A stretch of 64,000 nt of DNA from Gnetum montanum (GCA_015680685.1 MNCI01030164.1:814459-878458), one strand, 5' to 3'; counted from the first letter of the stretch, positions 25,714 to 37,060 are shown. Program-made: numbers and translations. The notes: generated by a model from the letters alone, not told the origin.

Positions 25714-26663
25714 TGATGAGTCATGGTCTATCAGGTCCTGTTATTGGACCCTTGTTATCGGAACCCTAATATAAGACACCAGGTCTAACTCCTGTTATCA
25801 GACCCCCAATATCAGGGCTGCATTAACTAGGCTACATACATGGGGCCCCGTATACATGGCCTTATCGACACATCCACCGATGCATCAACATAGCCCCATT
25901 TACCTAAAGTCTATTTTTAGCTATAAATAAGCGCACACCCGCAACACTTAGGCATCTTTCTAGTAATTGTAGCGAAGCCCTTGTAGTTTGTTTCCATGGG
26001 AGTTAGACTATTTTCCCAAGTGCATGCCCACAGTGTGATGCTTGTAATTGTACAACACCTTTATTCGAGTGTGACGTACTTGGACGCACACATGACCGAA
26101 AATAAAGATCGAGATTACTTCATCATTGCAGCATTCACTTAGTTTTAATTTTTTAATTGTTATTGTTAATTGTTATTATTATTTATTGTTTTCTTAGTTA
26201 ATATTTCTTTATTATTCCTATTGTTAAATGTAGAATGAGTACGACTTAATCACGAGCATTTAAGTATGACTACTTGGTAACCCAGTAGCGTACCTAGGAT
26301 CTACGCTTGGTAATCCCAGTAGTAGTCATGCACGATGTTCAAGATGTGTACAGATGATTAACGAAAGGATGCTCATCGCACTTAGGCTAGCTTAGACTTC
26401 ATTTCCTATTACTTATTAGTTTAATCAAGATTATCTTCCATTATCTCTAGGAGTAGCACTAGTTTAGGATCACATCATGTGTCTCACTCTGGACTAAACC
26501 ATACATGACAAAGCAAATATTAGTCTATGTGGGAAGACAGCAAACTACGATCAACATGTAACTATCTAGATACCACAACTAGCCCATCTATAGAGTTTGA
26601 CTGGATCATGCGTGAATGCTCGTATTCGTATGGTTAAGTGTAGGGGTACCTCGCCACTCGTCA
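25714..26663 (+). repeat. 5' LTR of element A
   Basis: About 950 bp, from TGATGAGTCATGG to CCACTCGTCA, immediately followed by a tRNA-Asp PBS. U3 holds four TTATYGGACC/TTATCAGACC-type boxes (25738-25815) in the place where other LTRs have GATATC, then TATAAATAAG at about 25922. The U5 elements AATAAAGATCGAG, GAGTACGAC, GGTAACCC and GGGGTACCTCGCCACT are shared with LTR B. Confidence 0.75.
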
Positions 26664-26664
26664 T

Positions 26665-26682
26665 TGGCACCATTGCCGGGGA
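26665..26682 (+). other. Primer-binding site of element A (tRNA-Asp type)
   Basis: TGGCACCATTGCCGGGGA, one base after the LTR. It differs from the tRNA-Asp complement by two transitions and is the best-preserved PBS of the window together with that of element B. Confidence 0.85.
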
Positions 26683-26809
26683 TGGTGCTAGTTATCTATA
26701 TTAGTTACATCATACAATATCACTGTAACAAAGTATTAATGACATATCTTTAAGAAAAAAAAGAGATAATAATAATAGTTGCAATTAAATCACACACAAA
26801 TTTACAACC

Positions 26810-27188
26810 ATGTTTCTTTCACAAGATAGTGATAATGCAACAACTAGTAGGGCAACTCATTAGAGAACCAACAAATTATATGATAATGAAGATGAAGTTT
26901 GGAGTACCCAATCTAATGTAAGGGTCTCTTATGAGCATCAATGTAAAAAAAAATCATTCCAACTCACAACTGCATAACATACCTAGTGACAGTGAACCCC
27001 TACTAGCCACTACAAGCTTAATAGAAATACAAGACGCTATTCGAATACCTCGCAGGCAACGTAAGGAAAGCCGTCTACCTAGGTTTGACTTAAAAAACTT
27101 TCCTAAGTTTTCAAGAGGCTATGATTTAGATCCCCAACATCATCTACAAGCCTTCCATGATTCCTATGCATGGAATGACATTGATAAT
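26810..27188 (+). pseudogene. Element A gag, part 1 (split by element B)
   Basis: 26931-27191 encodes the start of the gag core: IEIQDAIRIPRRQRKESRLP, then FDLKNFPKFSRG and DPQHHLQAFHDSYAWNDI. The same block occurs in element B (IPQFEGGYNADPQNHL) and element C (IPKFEGEHNEDPQHHLQGFH). Translation is cut after WNDIDN by the LTR of element B and resumes at 34176 with KLKLFPLTLIGQAKVWY, the expected next part of the core. A stop at about 26863 and a frameshift near 26920 were present before or after insertion. Confidence 0.75.
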
Positions 27189-28010
27189 TGATGGGACACG
27201 ATATTGCATGGGCCACGATATCGCGTACGTGATATCGGGTCCTTCCCTACGATATCGTGTACGCGATATCGGAGCCCATCGCCATTTCTATAAATAAGAG
27301 GTAGCTCCCCCTTGTTTCTCCATCTAGATCTAGACCTTATCCAAAATCTTGCCATTTTTCCATTCCAAAGTTAGAATAATTTCCATGTGCTCGCAGTAGG
27401 ACTCCCAAAGTGAACAAATCTTTATTCGAGCCATTCTGTTCCTGAGCACACAATTGTGTACAGTAATAAAGAAAAAATTTTGGATAAACCTTGTAGTGCA
27501 TGGACTAAGCTAAATAGGACATTAATTATTGTTAATTTTTTAATTTCTTTCTTAAGGAATTAATCTCTCTCAACCCTCAACTCTCATAGTTAAGTGCATT
27601 CAGTACGACTGCTTCAAGCACATGTGTTACGCTTGGTAATCACAGTAATGAATAGCATTTGGTAACCCCAGTAGCATTGCATTGGTTCAAGGTGTGAAAT
27701 GGCAAGTGGGAATGGATACTAATGCTAGGATGATTAAATATTAATTAGTTAAAGTTAGTTACTTAGTCTCTTCATCCCTTTCCTCTCTTAGCATAGGCGA
27801 TAAAAACATAAAAGACATACAAATCATATACCTCAAGTTCACTTAACCATACAACCGTGAAAAATACAAGTGAGCTTGGGAAGACAGCGACTAATTAACC
27901 TTAAGTGTTCCATAAGGTGTGTAAGCACTTATTCCTTGGAGTTCGACTAGATTGCGCGTGTAACGCTCGTATTCGTATGGTTAAGTATAGGGGTACCTCA
28001 CCACTCATCA
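27189..28010 (+). repeat. 5' LTR of element B
   Basis: 822 bp, TGATGGGACA to CCACTCATCA. U3 has five palindromic boxes, the TATA box is at 27289-27296, and U5 ends with GGGGTACCTCACC. The left end is proven by the ATAAT duplication and the right end by the PBS. Confidence 0.9.
27199..27296 (+). promoter_or_regulatory. CGATATCG box array and TATA box of LTR B
   Basis: Boxes at 27199 (CGATATTG), 27216 (CGATATCG), 27230 (TGATATCG), 27250 (CGATATCG) and 27264 (CGATATCG). Two pairs are spaced exactly 14 bp start to start and each pair with its spacer is nearly palindromic. TATAAATA follows at 27289. The 3' LTR keeps only part of the array (33373, 33390, 33424), which accounts for most of its shorter length. 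These look like dimer-binding enhancer sites. The protein is unknown; this is inference from position and conservation. Confidence 0.6.
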
Positions 28011-28011
28011 T

Positions 28012-28029
28012 TGGTGCCATTGCCGGGGA
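28012..28029 (+). other. Primer-binding site of element B (tRNA-Asp type)
   Basis: TGGTGCCATTGCCGGGGA, one base after the LTR. Two changes from the tRNA-Asp complement. Confidence 0.85.
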
Positions 28030-28089
28030 CTTAGTTTTTTGTGTGCTAAGTAGAACATAGGATATCATTCACATTGCTAGGAGCTTAAA

Positions 28090-30150
28090 TGAACCCTTGG
28101 GGTTAATCAGAAGAAAACTTAAACAACAGTCAATAGCACACTGACAAGATAACAATATCTTCTTCTTCTCATAAAAGCACTTCACCACCTAGGGATCACA
28201 CAAGAGATAGTCGACGACACAACATACATAACCAAGAATTGCCAGTTCCTCAACAATTCAATGTAGTATATATTCATCATGATGAATATATACCCAACTT
28301 TACCTTTATCTTCCATCAAGATGAACAATTGCAATGGAGAGACTTGAAGGGTAACATAGTGTTACCCCTAGACAGAGCTGCCCCCAACATGCTCCTTCAT
28401 GCCCTTGCATGAATCGACATGTCGCAATTATACACTGAGTACATTGCGCTCGATTACAACATAAGGGACTACCATCCCACAGAAGTGCAACATCAACAGG
28501 ACTTGCGACAGGAGAGTCACCACACATCATTGAAGGGAAAAGTCCCCCATAATGTTGTACCCATCATAAGCAAAATTAACAGTGGTGAACCTATCTCAAT
28601 AGGTTCTCCACAAAATGATATTCCCCCTCCTAATGATATTGAGGAAGTGGGGTATCAAAACCTTCACTCCATGATTCACAACACTAGTTTTGATTTCCAC
28701 GAACACCAAGTGTTCAATGAGGGAACACAGACACAAGATAAGGGCAAGCATTCTGATTGTCATCACGATCAGGGTCGAGATCACCGAAGGGAAGGTAAGA
28801 AACATCGTCATGGTGATGGTTCCCCTTCTTCTTCACCTTCATCGCATCATTCACCCTCTGCTTCCACATCCGAACGTAGTCACTAAGAGATATGCAAAAT
28901 GAGAGACCTCGACGAGACAGTCGAGAGTGAGGATGAGGGCATTCTAGGGAATCAAGGCATGAAAGAAGGGAAAGTAGGGAACCACATAGGCATCATAGAC
29001 GCCATGAAAGAAATGACAATGAATAACCCCTACTATTAACCTAGAGTATGTTAGACATTACGGAGGCTGTTAGAATACCTACAAGGCAATAGAAAGATAG
29101 CCAGATCAAGAGACTAGACATGAATAATATCCCACAGTTTGAGGGGGGATATAATGCTGATCCACAAAACCACTTATAAGAATTCCACAATGCCTGTGCC
29201 TTGCAAAATATTGAAAATGAGTGGAAAAAGTTAAATTTGTTCCCTAGGACACTCATAAAAGAAGCAGAAAGTTGGTACTGGTCCTCAGAACCGGAATCCA
29301 TTAGACGATGGAGTACGATGCTAGAACTGTTTAACGATAAATACCAAATGTACTCCAGAGTGTCCAACTTGTGTAAGTAGATCCAAAGATGGAAGTAGGG
29401 TAATCATAAACCCTTAAATTCTGCCATGGGCTGATACTATGCATTGTTACATTGTTTCCTAGGCCATGATTATGCACAACGGGATCAACTATGCCATCTC
29501 ATAGATGGGCTAAGACATGAAATCATGAGAACCCTTGGGACATATGCCTAAGGAAGATTATCTAAACTTAGGTCCCATGAAGTTCATAAATTGTTGGGGC
29601 AAGTAGCTAAGGAAGAAGGAGAGCTACGGAAAAGAGAAAGCATGGAAGAGTATAACTGTGATCCTTCCCTCCAAAAGAAGGGAGTAAGATTCTGTGAGGA
29701 AGAGGATGAGTCACCACTCGAAGAGTTGGTGAATAGAAAAACCTTGCCACTTCAAAAGTTAACAATTGAGGTGTTGGCTAAGGTAGATCAAATGTGGGAC
29801 TCCTTAGACAGTAGATTCAAAACCATTTTAAAAATTGTAGAGGATAAGAAGCAAAGTAGTGAGCATGATAAGAAAAAGAGGAGAGATTCAGACCATTCAC
29901 ATAACAAGGGTAAGGGAAAAATGACTATCACCGATGAGGTTATGGATTCAGATACAGATAATAATTGTGGATGTGAGATCTGCCAATATGACCATCTTAA
30001 GGGATGTTGCCTGATAATTTCATATCTGCAAGAGTCCAGGGTGTATGCACTCAACCCAAGACTTAACAACGGCAAGCACCCCGAAGGTTACCTTATCCCC
30101 AAGGTAGCCCAAGGAAGTTACACCAACCCTTAATGTATTATGCAAGTGGA
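28090..30150 (+). pseudogene. Element B gag
   Basis: The best-preserved gag here, but in several frames. N-terminal block (about 28255-28420): VVYIHHDEYIPNFTFIFHQD, then LKGNIVLP. 28419-28886: 155 codons, ending in a His/Arg/Ser-rich tail (KHRHGDGSPSSSPSSHH). Core (about 29060-29560): IRWSTMLELFNDKYQ-like and LRHEIMRTLGTYA. 29591-30133: 180 open codons with a charged coiled region (VDQMWDSLDSRFKTILKI) and the zinc-knuckle-like CEICQYDHLKGCC, followed by YALNPRL. In-frame stops (for example near 29178 and 29378) disable it. The intact protein would form the particle and bind element RNA. Confidence 0.75.
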
Positions 30151-30189
30151 ACTCTACCACAACCTATCGAGCAACACCAGTAGTGGTAA

Positions 30190-31500
30190 TACCCATAGTC
30201 ATGGGGGATGTCACCACCTAGGCAACAATATCCTTACCGGCAACTAGATCCATATGGCTATTACGTGCAACAATCGGTTTCTCTAAGTGACTCTATCAGT
30301 CACATGACTCCACAATGGCACTACCAAGTTTGGGAGTATTTTAAGACTCCCTCTCCTAGAAGAGACACTCCACATGCATACCATCCTTCAAATCCATTCG
30401 CATCTCTTACACCAATAGTTCCACTACCACTCGTTCCAACGATGCAAGGGGAACTCCCCACTCAACTACATCAATGTAATGCTACAAGAGCTATAAACCT
30501 TCAACCCACTACTGGTTCTAACAACCATACAAGGAGAAGACCTTTCTTTAGAACCAATAGTCCAAACAAGCTCTCACAACCACAAGCGGTTAAGTCTATG
30601 ACCACTCCTCCATCAAGTAAGGCTTCGGAGCTCCCTTCAAACCAACAACAGAGCTCAACACATACGGTTATGTTAACACATATCATTACTAACTGGATTA
30701 AGGTAGGCCACCTTCATAGGAAATTCTCTGATCTTGGAAGTCCCTTAATTTATCTCCAAGTTGTTGGGAATGAACCACGTAAGGCTCTTCTTGACTCAGG
30801 TTCCGGAGTCAACTTAATATCATAAGAAATGTATAAAGCCTAGAACCTACCTCCACTAAAGAAGAGCAATATTCAATTAGAGCTGGCTGACTAGTCCATC
30901 ACTATTCCCTTGGAACTTGTGGAGGACATTGTTACCACTGTGTGTGGTTGGTCATACCCAACTGATTTCGTAGTGATAGAAGTTAACAATAACAAAGGGG
31001 ATTTCTCAATTATAATGGGGAGGGCATGGCTAAGTACCATAAATGCATGCCTAGGAATCCGTGATCTTTCCTTGAAAATATCTAAGAAAAACTCTTATGG
31101 AAAGATCAAGAAGAAGAAAGTTCCATGCATCATATATAGTGATACAGAGGATGATGACATACAGAAATGCTCAACATCTCCTGCATGCAACCAGTGTGCC
31201 TAGGAAACTCAGATACAAAGGTGCCTATATGTAGCAACCACACAACAAGAAAACACCCAGTGGTTGATAGCAAATAAGGAGAGCAACTCACCAACATGCA
31301 TGGAACTAACTTGGGGAACAACAGGCAACCACAATGAAAGCATAGATACACTGGAGTATGAGCATCACCAACTTTCAACACTTAACCTAAAAACATCAAT
31401 TGGGAGAAGTTGGACACTTCTAAAAAATTCAAACAAATGCTCATTATTTCGAATCTCTCCCTTCCAATTCAATCATGGGGGAGATGGCCACCTATGCTGA
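30190..31500 (+). pseudogene. Element B proline-rich linker and aspartic protease
   Basis: 30208-30825 is open for 205 codons: a Pro/Gln/Ser-rich linker (YPYRQLDPYGYYVQQSVS), then the retropepsin core with the intact motif KALLDSGSGVNLIS, ending in a stop. The second half follows in frame 30910-31203 (LVEDIVTTVCGWSYPTDF, IIMGRAWLSTINACLGI). 31264-31500 resembles the linker that precedes RT in element 1, but here it runs into LFRISPFQFNHGGDGHLC and a stop. Pol is absent. This marks the deletion point relative to element 1. Confidence 0.75.
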
Positions 31501-33362
31501 TCATTTAAGGCCCTCAGTTTCTTTTTAAGTTTTTTTTTTTACACATTTTTTTTTTACAATTTCTTTAAATTTTTTTATTTTATTTTTACAACATCATTTA
31601 TACTTTTTTATTTCTTTGTGTGTGTGTGTGTGTGTGTTATCCATTTTGTTAAGTTTGTTACTTAATAAGTGCTCCAAAGATGGAATGAACTGTACTCCAT
31701 TGATTGCTAATGTTTGGTTTTTACCTTTAAGTTATGATGTTGATACTAAGGTTTGGTTCTTTTGATATAGCAGACAATGAGTCCACATCATCCACACATC
31801 CATAAATTTCTATGGTCTCTCTTAGCTTGGAACTGTACAATCCCTTTCTCAATAATAAGAACTATCAATGAATCAATAACTGGGCATTTCTCAAACTAAG
31901 GAGGGACTCAAGGATTGAAAAGGGTGTGACTTCAAGGGGATTTGATGCATTTGTGTTGGCCATTCTCTTGGGTACTTGGATGTTTTCTTTTTGATTTTTC
32001 TTACCATTCCAACGTTACCTCCTTATCGGGAAGTTGAGAAAATAAAAATAATAAGTCTTTGCATGGTGTGGTTCTCATGCAAAAAAAAAAAAAGTGAGAA
32101 TTCAAAGCACACCCCTTAGACGAAATAATCATTGGGCTACAAGCACTGGTTATGGAACTAAAAACATGTTCCCTCTAACTAAGGCCCTTCTCACTTCCTA
32201 CTTTCTCCTCTTTCGTTTCGTCGAAATGGTGGTGGCTCTTTGGTGGAGGCATTTATGTTACTTCAAGTGGATGGATGGATCCAATGTATTAATGCGAAGT
32301 CACTGAATGTGGTTTGTTTGAGGCTGAATTTGGAATGAGATCTACCAAGTCACATTAATCATTAAATACACAAGGGGCTGTACATCACCTTGTTCTTGAG
32401 AGTCCATTCCATTCTCTTCTTTCCATCCTTCTTTCTCCATTTATCACCTCATTACCGGTTGTATCATTAGTGTATATTTTGGTTGACGCATCGTTTACTT
32501 TGTGGTAAATTCTTGTGGTTAAGAATTTCACTCTTGTTTCCAAATGACATTTCTAGAGCCTATGGACTCTTTAAATGTAGGATTGTTAGGCCATTAAGGG
32601 CATGAGCCTGCTTTGGGGAGGACCCACTGACATTCCTATTTGGTGCATCCATTAGTTTCTTTCCTTTAAACATTTCTACAATCACCATTAATTTTGTTCA
32701 TTTCCATCCTTAACATCCCTTTCATCGACGTTATAGTTGTTTCTTTTTCCCCATCTTTCTTATTCCTTTTCTTTTTCTCCATTCTCTTGCTATCAGAGGT
32801 TCGCTCTTAGTCATGGGGGTTCTGGTCCAATTTTTTCCAAACCCCTACACCTCGGGTAGGCATCAATATTGTATCTCCAGATCCGTATCAACCATATCAC
32901 AACTCAGCTAATGGACCTTACACTGAAGCAAGGTATCAATTGCATTATGATTTATTTACCCTTGCTAATATATGACTGTGTTGTACGTGCAAATGGCAAT
33001 CATACAACAACAGATTGAATCAGGAGGGAACACTTGGAATGGAGCGATGCTGAAGCAGTTACGCAAGGAACAAGATTGATAGCATGCTTATGGATGGACA
33101 ATGAAAGGCACAATCTTGGCGTTGGCAGCAATAAACTTCTTCTCTCTCTCTCTTTCTCTCTCAACTGCCAAATAAGGCTAGATGTCAAATGTACATAGTG
33201 TTCACTCTTGTTGTCATGAACACTAGTTTATCATGTTCTGTAATGATGATCCGTTCACATGTCATCCCATTCACCATTAGTTTCATTCAAGTCAATAATC
33301 CCATACCTTCTCAATATTTTGTTAGGAACTCAAGGACGAGTTTTTATTCAATCATGGGGGTA
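31501..33362 (+). other. Element B 3' non-coding region
   Basis: T-rich tract (31525-31615), a (TG)n microsatellite at about 31616-31638, and a TC-rich tract at 33138-33163. The block GAAAAGGGTGTGAC (about 31917) is shared with the 3' region of element 2. Ends with TTCAATCATGGGGG (33347-33360), the presumed polypurine tract abutting the 3' LTR. The same 14 bases also occur at 31468-31481, straight after the protease frame. No coding frame recognised. Confidence 0.6.
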
Positions 33363-34170
33363 TGATCGGACGCGATATCGCATGGGCTATGATATCACGT
33401 CCTTCCTTGCCATATCACGTACTTGATATCGCAACCTGTCATCAGTTCTATAAATAAGAGGTAGCTCACCCTTGTTTCTCCATCTAGATCTAGACCTTAG
33501 CCAAACTCTTGCCATTTTTCCATTCCAAAGTTAGAATAAGTTCCATGTGCCTGCAGTAGGAGTCCCAAAGTGAATGGATCTTTATTCGAGCAATTTTGTA
33601 CCTAAGCACACAATTGTGTACAGCAATAAATATGAACTTTTGGATAAACCTTGCAGTGCATGGACTAAGCTAAATAGGACTTTAATTATTGTTAATTGTT
33701 TAATTGCTTTCTTAAGGACTTAATCTCTCTCAACCCTCAACTCTCATAGTTAAGTGCATTCAGTATGACTGCTTCGAACACATGCGTTACGCTTGGTAAT
33801 CCCAATAACGAATAGCATTTGGTAACCCCAGTAACGTTACATTGGTTCAGGGTGTGAAACGGCAAGTGGGAACGAATACTAATGCTAGGATGATTAAGGC
33901 TTAGTTAGTTAAAGTTAGTTACTTAGTCTCTTCACCCCTTTTCTCTCTTAGCATAGGCAATAAAAACATAAAAGACATACAAATCATATACCTCAAGTTC
34001 ACTTAACCATACAACCGTGACAAATACAAGTGAGCTTGGGAAGACAACGACTGATTAGCCTTAAGTGTTCCATAAGGTGCATAAGCACTTAGTCCTTGGA
34101 GTTCGACCGGATCGCACGTGTAACGCTCGTATTCATATGGTTAAGTATAGGGGTAGCTCGCCACTCATCA
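33363..34170 (+). repeat. 3' LTR of element B
   Basis: 808 bp, TGATCGGACG to CCACTCATCA, followed by the ATAAT target duplication (34171-34175). It aligns with the 5' LTR throughout, and differs mainly in the U3 palindrome array. TATA box at about 33449. Confidence 0.9.
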
Positions 34171-35700
34171 ATAATGGATGGTAAAAACTTAAGCTCTTTC
34201 CTCTTACACTTATTGGCCAAGCAAAAGTATGGTATAGGTCATTAAAACCAAAATCAATTCAACATTGGCCAACAATGGTAGAACTTTTCAATGAAAGATA
34301 TCAAACCTATGCAAGAGTGTTAGCCTTGAGGAGACAAATCCAAGAATGGAAACAAATGCAACATGAACCCTTGGACATGGCCTTAGAAAGATATTATGCA
34401 CTGTTAAAAAACTGCCCAGGCCATGGGTTCNNNNNNNNNNNNNNNNNNNNNNNNNNNNNNNNNNNNNNNNNNNNNNNNNNNNNNNNNNNNNNNNNNNNNN
34501 NNNNNNNNNNNNNNNNNNNNNNNNNNNNNNNNNNNNNNNNNNNNNNNNNNNNNNNNNNNNNNNNNNNNNNNNNNNNNNNNNNNNNNNNNNNNNNNNNNNN
34601 NNNNNNNNNNNNNNNNNNNNNNNNNTGGGTACATGAAAGATGTGGAGAATATGCCAACATTATTAGAGGAAGAACTATGCCAAATCGAGAAACAAGATAG
34701 GACACCACGCGACAATTGAAACAAAGGGTAGAAGATAATAAGAATAAGAACTCAACTACCAATTTCACATATCAATGTAACGTCTATCTGTACGATCATC
34801 CCAAAGGCCAATGTCCAGCTTTGTCACATTTACATGAGCATTAGAGAGGAATGTTACATCTAGATTTCGTACAGAAATATCGGGTTCAACCATAGTGGAA
34901 AAAACCTCAGTCGTGGGGGAGGCCATAGCCAACTAGACCATACCCTTCATATGTCCCAACACCAAATGTTTATCATGTTCAACACCCTGTTTCTCCAACG
35001 AGATTAGCATTCTCTACCTCACCTCATTATTATCATTCTCCCGAGTACTATCCACCCATGTCCTCTCCAACAAAATCACCACCTCATGTGCCTTACACTT
35101 CTCCTCAACCTCAATATTCTCATGCTTCACCCTCTTCTACATCGCCACTAGTTGTGCCAGAAGGCTTTGCACCACAGCACCAACCCATGAACGTTACTTG
35201 TGCTACTGCTATCAATAGCAGTGGGAACCCTCCACAACATCGAAAGCATCCTTTCTTTAGGTAGGACTGTAGAAAGAGAGCACAGTTTTGAAACCACTGC
35301 ATCCTCCAACTTAGCACAAGTTCAACGCTGTGATGCATTCGCCTCCTCAACCTCAATGCCTCCTGTTACTCTATCTGGGCCAACAATCAACACTCCAACA
35401 ACCATGGGGCCCAATGAATATTGCCACATAGAGAGACATGTTGATCTTTGCATACCATCTTATGGTTGCAAGTACCATAGTGGGTCAACTTCTTATAAAT
35501 TAACCACATCTTATAACTTGCCCCACTATGTCAACTCTAATCAAGTGTGTGAACCCCAATGGGGTAAGTATGACTAGGTCCCAATATTTCCAACATGCAA
35601 GGATCCCCACCTTTCATTTATTAATTCTAGCCATGCTCAATCGTTTAGTTATGGGGTATCCTCCATTCTAACAACACAGAATTAATAAAGATTTTTCTGT
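34171..35700 (+). pseudogene. Element A gag, part 2 (resumes after element B), truncated
   Basis: Continues the core: KLKLFPLTLIGQAKVWYRSL, then MVELFNERYQTYARVLALRR, QIQEWKQMQHEPLDMALERY and NCPGHGF, up to a run of 195 N. After the gap are QCNVYLYDHPKGQCP (zinc-knuckle-like, second Cys replaced by Tyr) and a Pro/Ser/Gln-rich linker (35058-35264). The LERYYALLKNCPGHG motif parallels the Athila ERFKxLLxxCPHHG motif. No protease or pol follows: recognisable element sequence ends near 35700, before the duplicated TNL promoter. Confidence 0.7.
34431..34625. other. Assembly gap (195 N)
   Basis: Run of n inside element A gag. The flanking frames cannot be joined with confidence. Confidence 0.99.
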
Positions 35701-35789
35701 TTCTTTAATTTTTCAACTCTTTGTTTTCTAGTTTTTCACCTTTTGATTTATTGTTTTATCTTTTTAGTAAAAGTTGTACCGAGCATTGA

Positions 35790-36775
35790 CGTGTAACGTG
35801 CTAATAATTGGTCGATCAAAACCAATTCCAATCAGTTTCTCTCTTGGGGAGTTGGGAACTTTTGTAGGTGAACTTCTTTGGGAGAAAGTTGACATTGCAC
35901 CAAACTATCTTTGACATGAGTGTCTCGTGCCATTCATAAACCTCTTCAAATCTCTCTCTCCGTGGATCCCCCTTTGCTGAAAGAGGCCAAAAACAGGGAA
36001 ACCAAGCGGCCCAAGTACTGTGATATCGAAGAAAGATCATTATTCACGCAATTCCAAACTTTGAAAATTCTTTGTAATCTACACCCTTTGCAACATTCAC
36101 GCAATTCAAAAGAATCTAAGTATAAAATTGAATAACATTTAGGGAGAGAATTGTTTTTGAGTAAGTTGACTTTCTCAATTCGGTACATATCCCTGTGTTC
36201 ATTCATTTTCGAGGGTATAATTAGCCCAGCGAATATTGGGAGAATTTTTAAAATTCTGGCGTACGTGGAAGATGATAATTGCAGAGGGAAGCCAAATGTC
36301 AGAGATTCTTTCATGCCGACCTCCTCCCTGTCGTGTTGTATGGAGCATATGGTGCAGACTTTTTCACCAAAACACGATACACACCCCCCCATTATCTTTC
36401 AAATTTGGTGGCACCCACTCCGTCATGCGGAGTTGCACGTCTTCCTTTGCTCTGCTTGAATATTTTGAACGATAAACTCCTCTGCTCTGTTCTGCTTTGC
36501 TTGGCTGTGAATTAGGTGAACTTCTTTTATTAAACAATTCAATCTTCGTTGCATTATTGCATCATTGCTGCATTAGTGTAGTGTAGTGTGTTGGTGCCGG
36601 TTATACCCCTGCGTTTGTGTGCTCTGTATTTGCCTTACATGTAATGTATGATCTGGAAGAAAGATGATTATTCAAGAGAAGCAAAATCAGCAACCAAAAG
36701 ATGGGATGTGCAGCCTCAGCGTCAGCCTGGGCCTTCGTCAGAGGCAGCACTACTACATCTGGGTATTGGGTCATC
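35790..36775 (+). pseudogene. Duplicate of the TNL promoter and first-exon start (copy A)
   Basis: 36290-36640 aligns with 42350-42660 upstream of the TNL gene (AGAGATTCTTTC, GCCGACCTCCTCC, CATATGGTGCAGACTTTTT, GTTGCAC...CTTCCT, ATTTTGGACGATA-like, GAGTTAGGTGAACTTC, GTGTTGGTGCC). It then continues into a first-exon relic at 36645-36775 (SREAKSATKRWDVQPQ, RQPGPSSEAALLHLGIGSS) matching TNL residues 18-55, with part of the leader deleted. The TIR domain never follows. A separate Ser/Lys-rich 5' stretch (35800-36130) has no match elsewhere in the window. Confidence 0.7.
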
Positions 36776-37060
36776 ATGGTATTTTAAAATGCTATATATT
36801 CTTTTGCATGATCCTTGCTTTAGCTTGGAAAAGTCAAGGTTTAATTTAAAGTTCTATTCCGTGCTTTTCTTTGCGAAATGAGAAAGTTGTGGGTGGCATA
36901 TTCTTTAAAGGTGTGAGATGCATGGACGTGGCAGGTGATAATACGTTGATGAAAGGGTAACGGCCAAAGATTCCTTCCTGCCGACAGTCCACCCGTTGTT
37001 GTCGTTATTAAGAATAAATCGCTGACACTTCTGTGACCAAAATACAGCACTGTACACTTA
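36776..37060 (+). repeat. Second partial duplicate of the TNL promoter (copy B)
   Basis: ATTTTAAAATGCTATATATT, then CATGATCCTTGCTTTAGCTTGGA, matches 42132-42181, then AAAGATTCCTTCCTGCCGAC and GACCAAAATACAG match the 42355-42430 block. It starts exactly where copy A stops, so A and B were generated in tandem; intervening TEs (38-41 kb) now separate them from the real gene. Confidence 0.6.

Larger units (their letters stand above)
27189..34170 (+). mobile_element. Element B: gag-protease-only Athila-like LTR retrotransposon
   Basis: Complete 6982-bp insertion. It has a 5' LTR (27189-28010), tRNA-Asp PBS, gag, protease, about 1.9 kb of non-coding sequence, a polypurine-like AATCATGGGGG and a 3' LTR (33363-34170). 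The 5-bp target duplication ATAAT is perfect (27184-27188 and 34171-34175). No RT, RNase H or integrase is present between protease and 3' LTR, so it could only have moved with enzymes from a relative. It lies inside the gag of element A. LTRs align with scattered differences (roughly 90-95% identical by eye), indicating an old insertion. Confidence 0.9.

Noticed and set aside
26665-28029. A single element with two tandem LTRs
   Set aside because: The second LTR has its own PBS and is flanked by ATAAT duplications with its partner at 34170, and gag of element A continues afterwards, so it is nesting.
28306-28811. Minus-strand frames of 74 and 71 codons in element B gag
   Set aside because: Shadows of gag on the opposite strand without independent support.
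35946-36459. Overlapping frames of 148 (minus) and 102 (plus) codons
   Set aside because: They lie in the duplicated TNL promoter and do not resemble known proteins; frames are not kept in the other copies.
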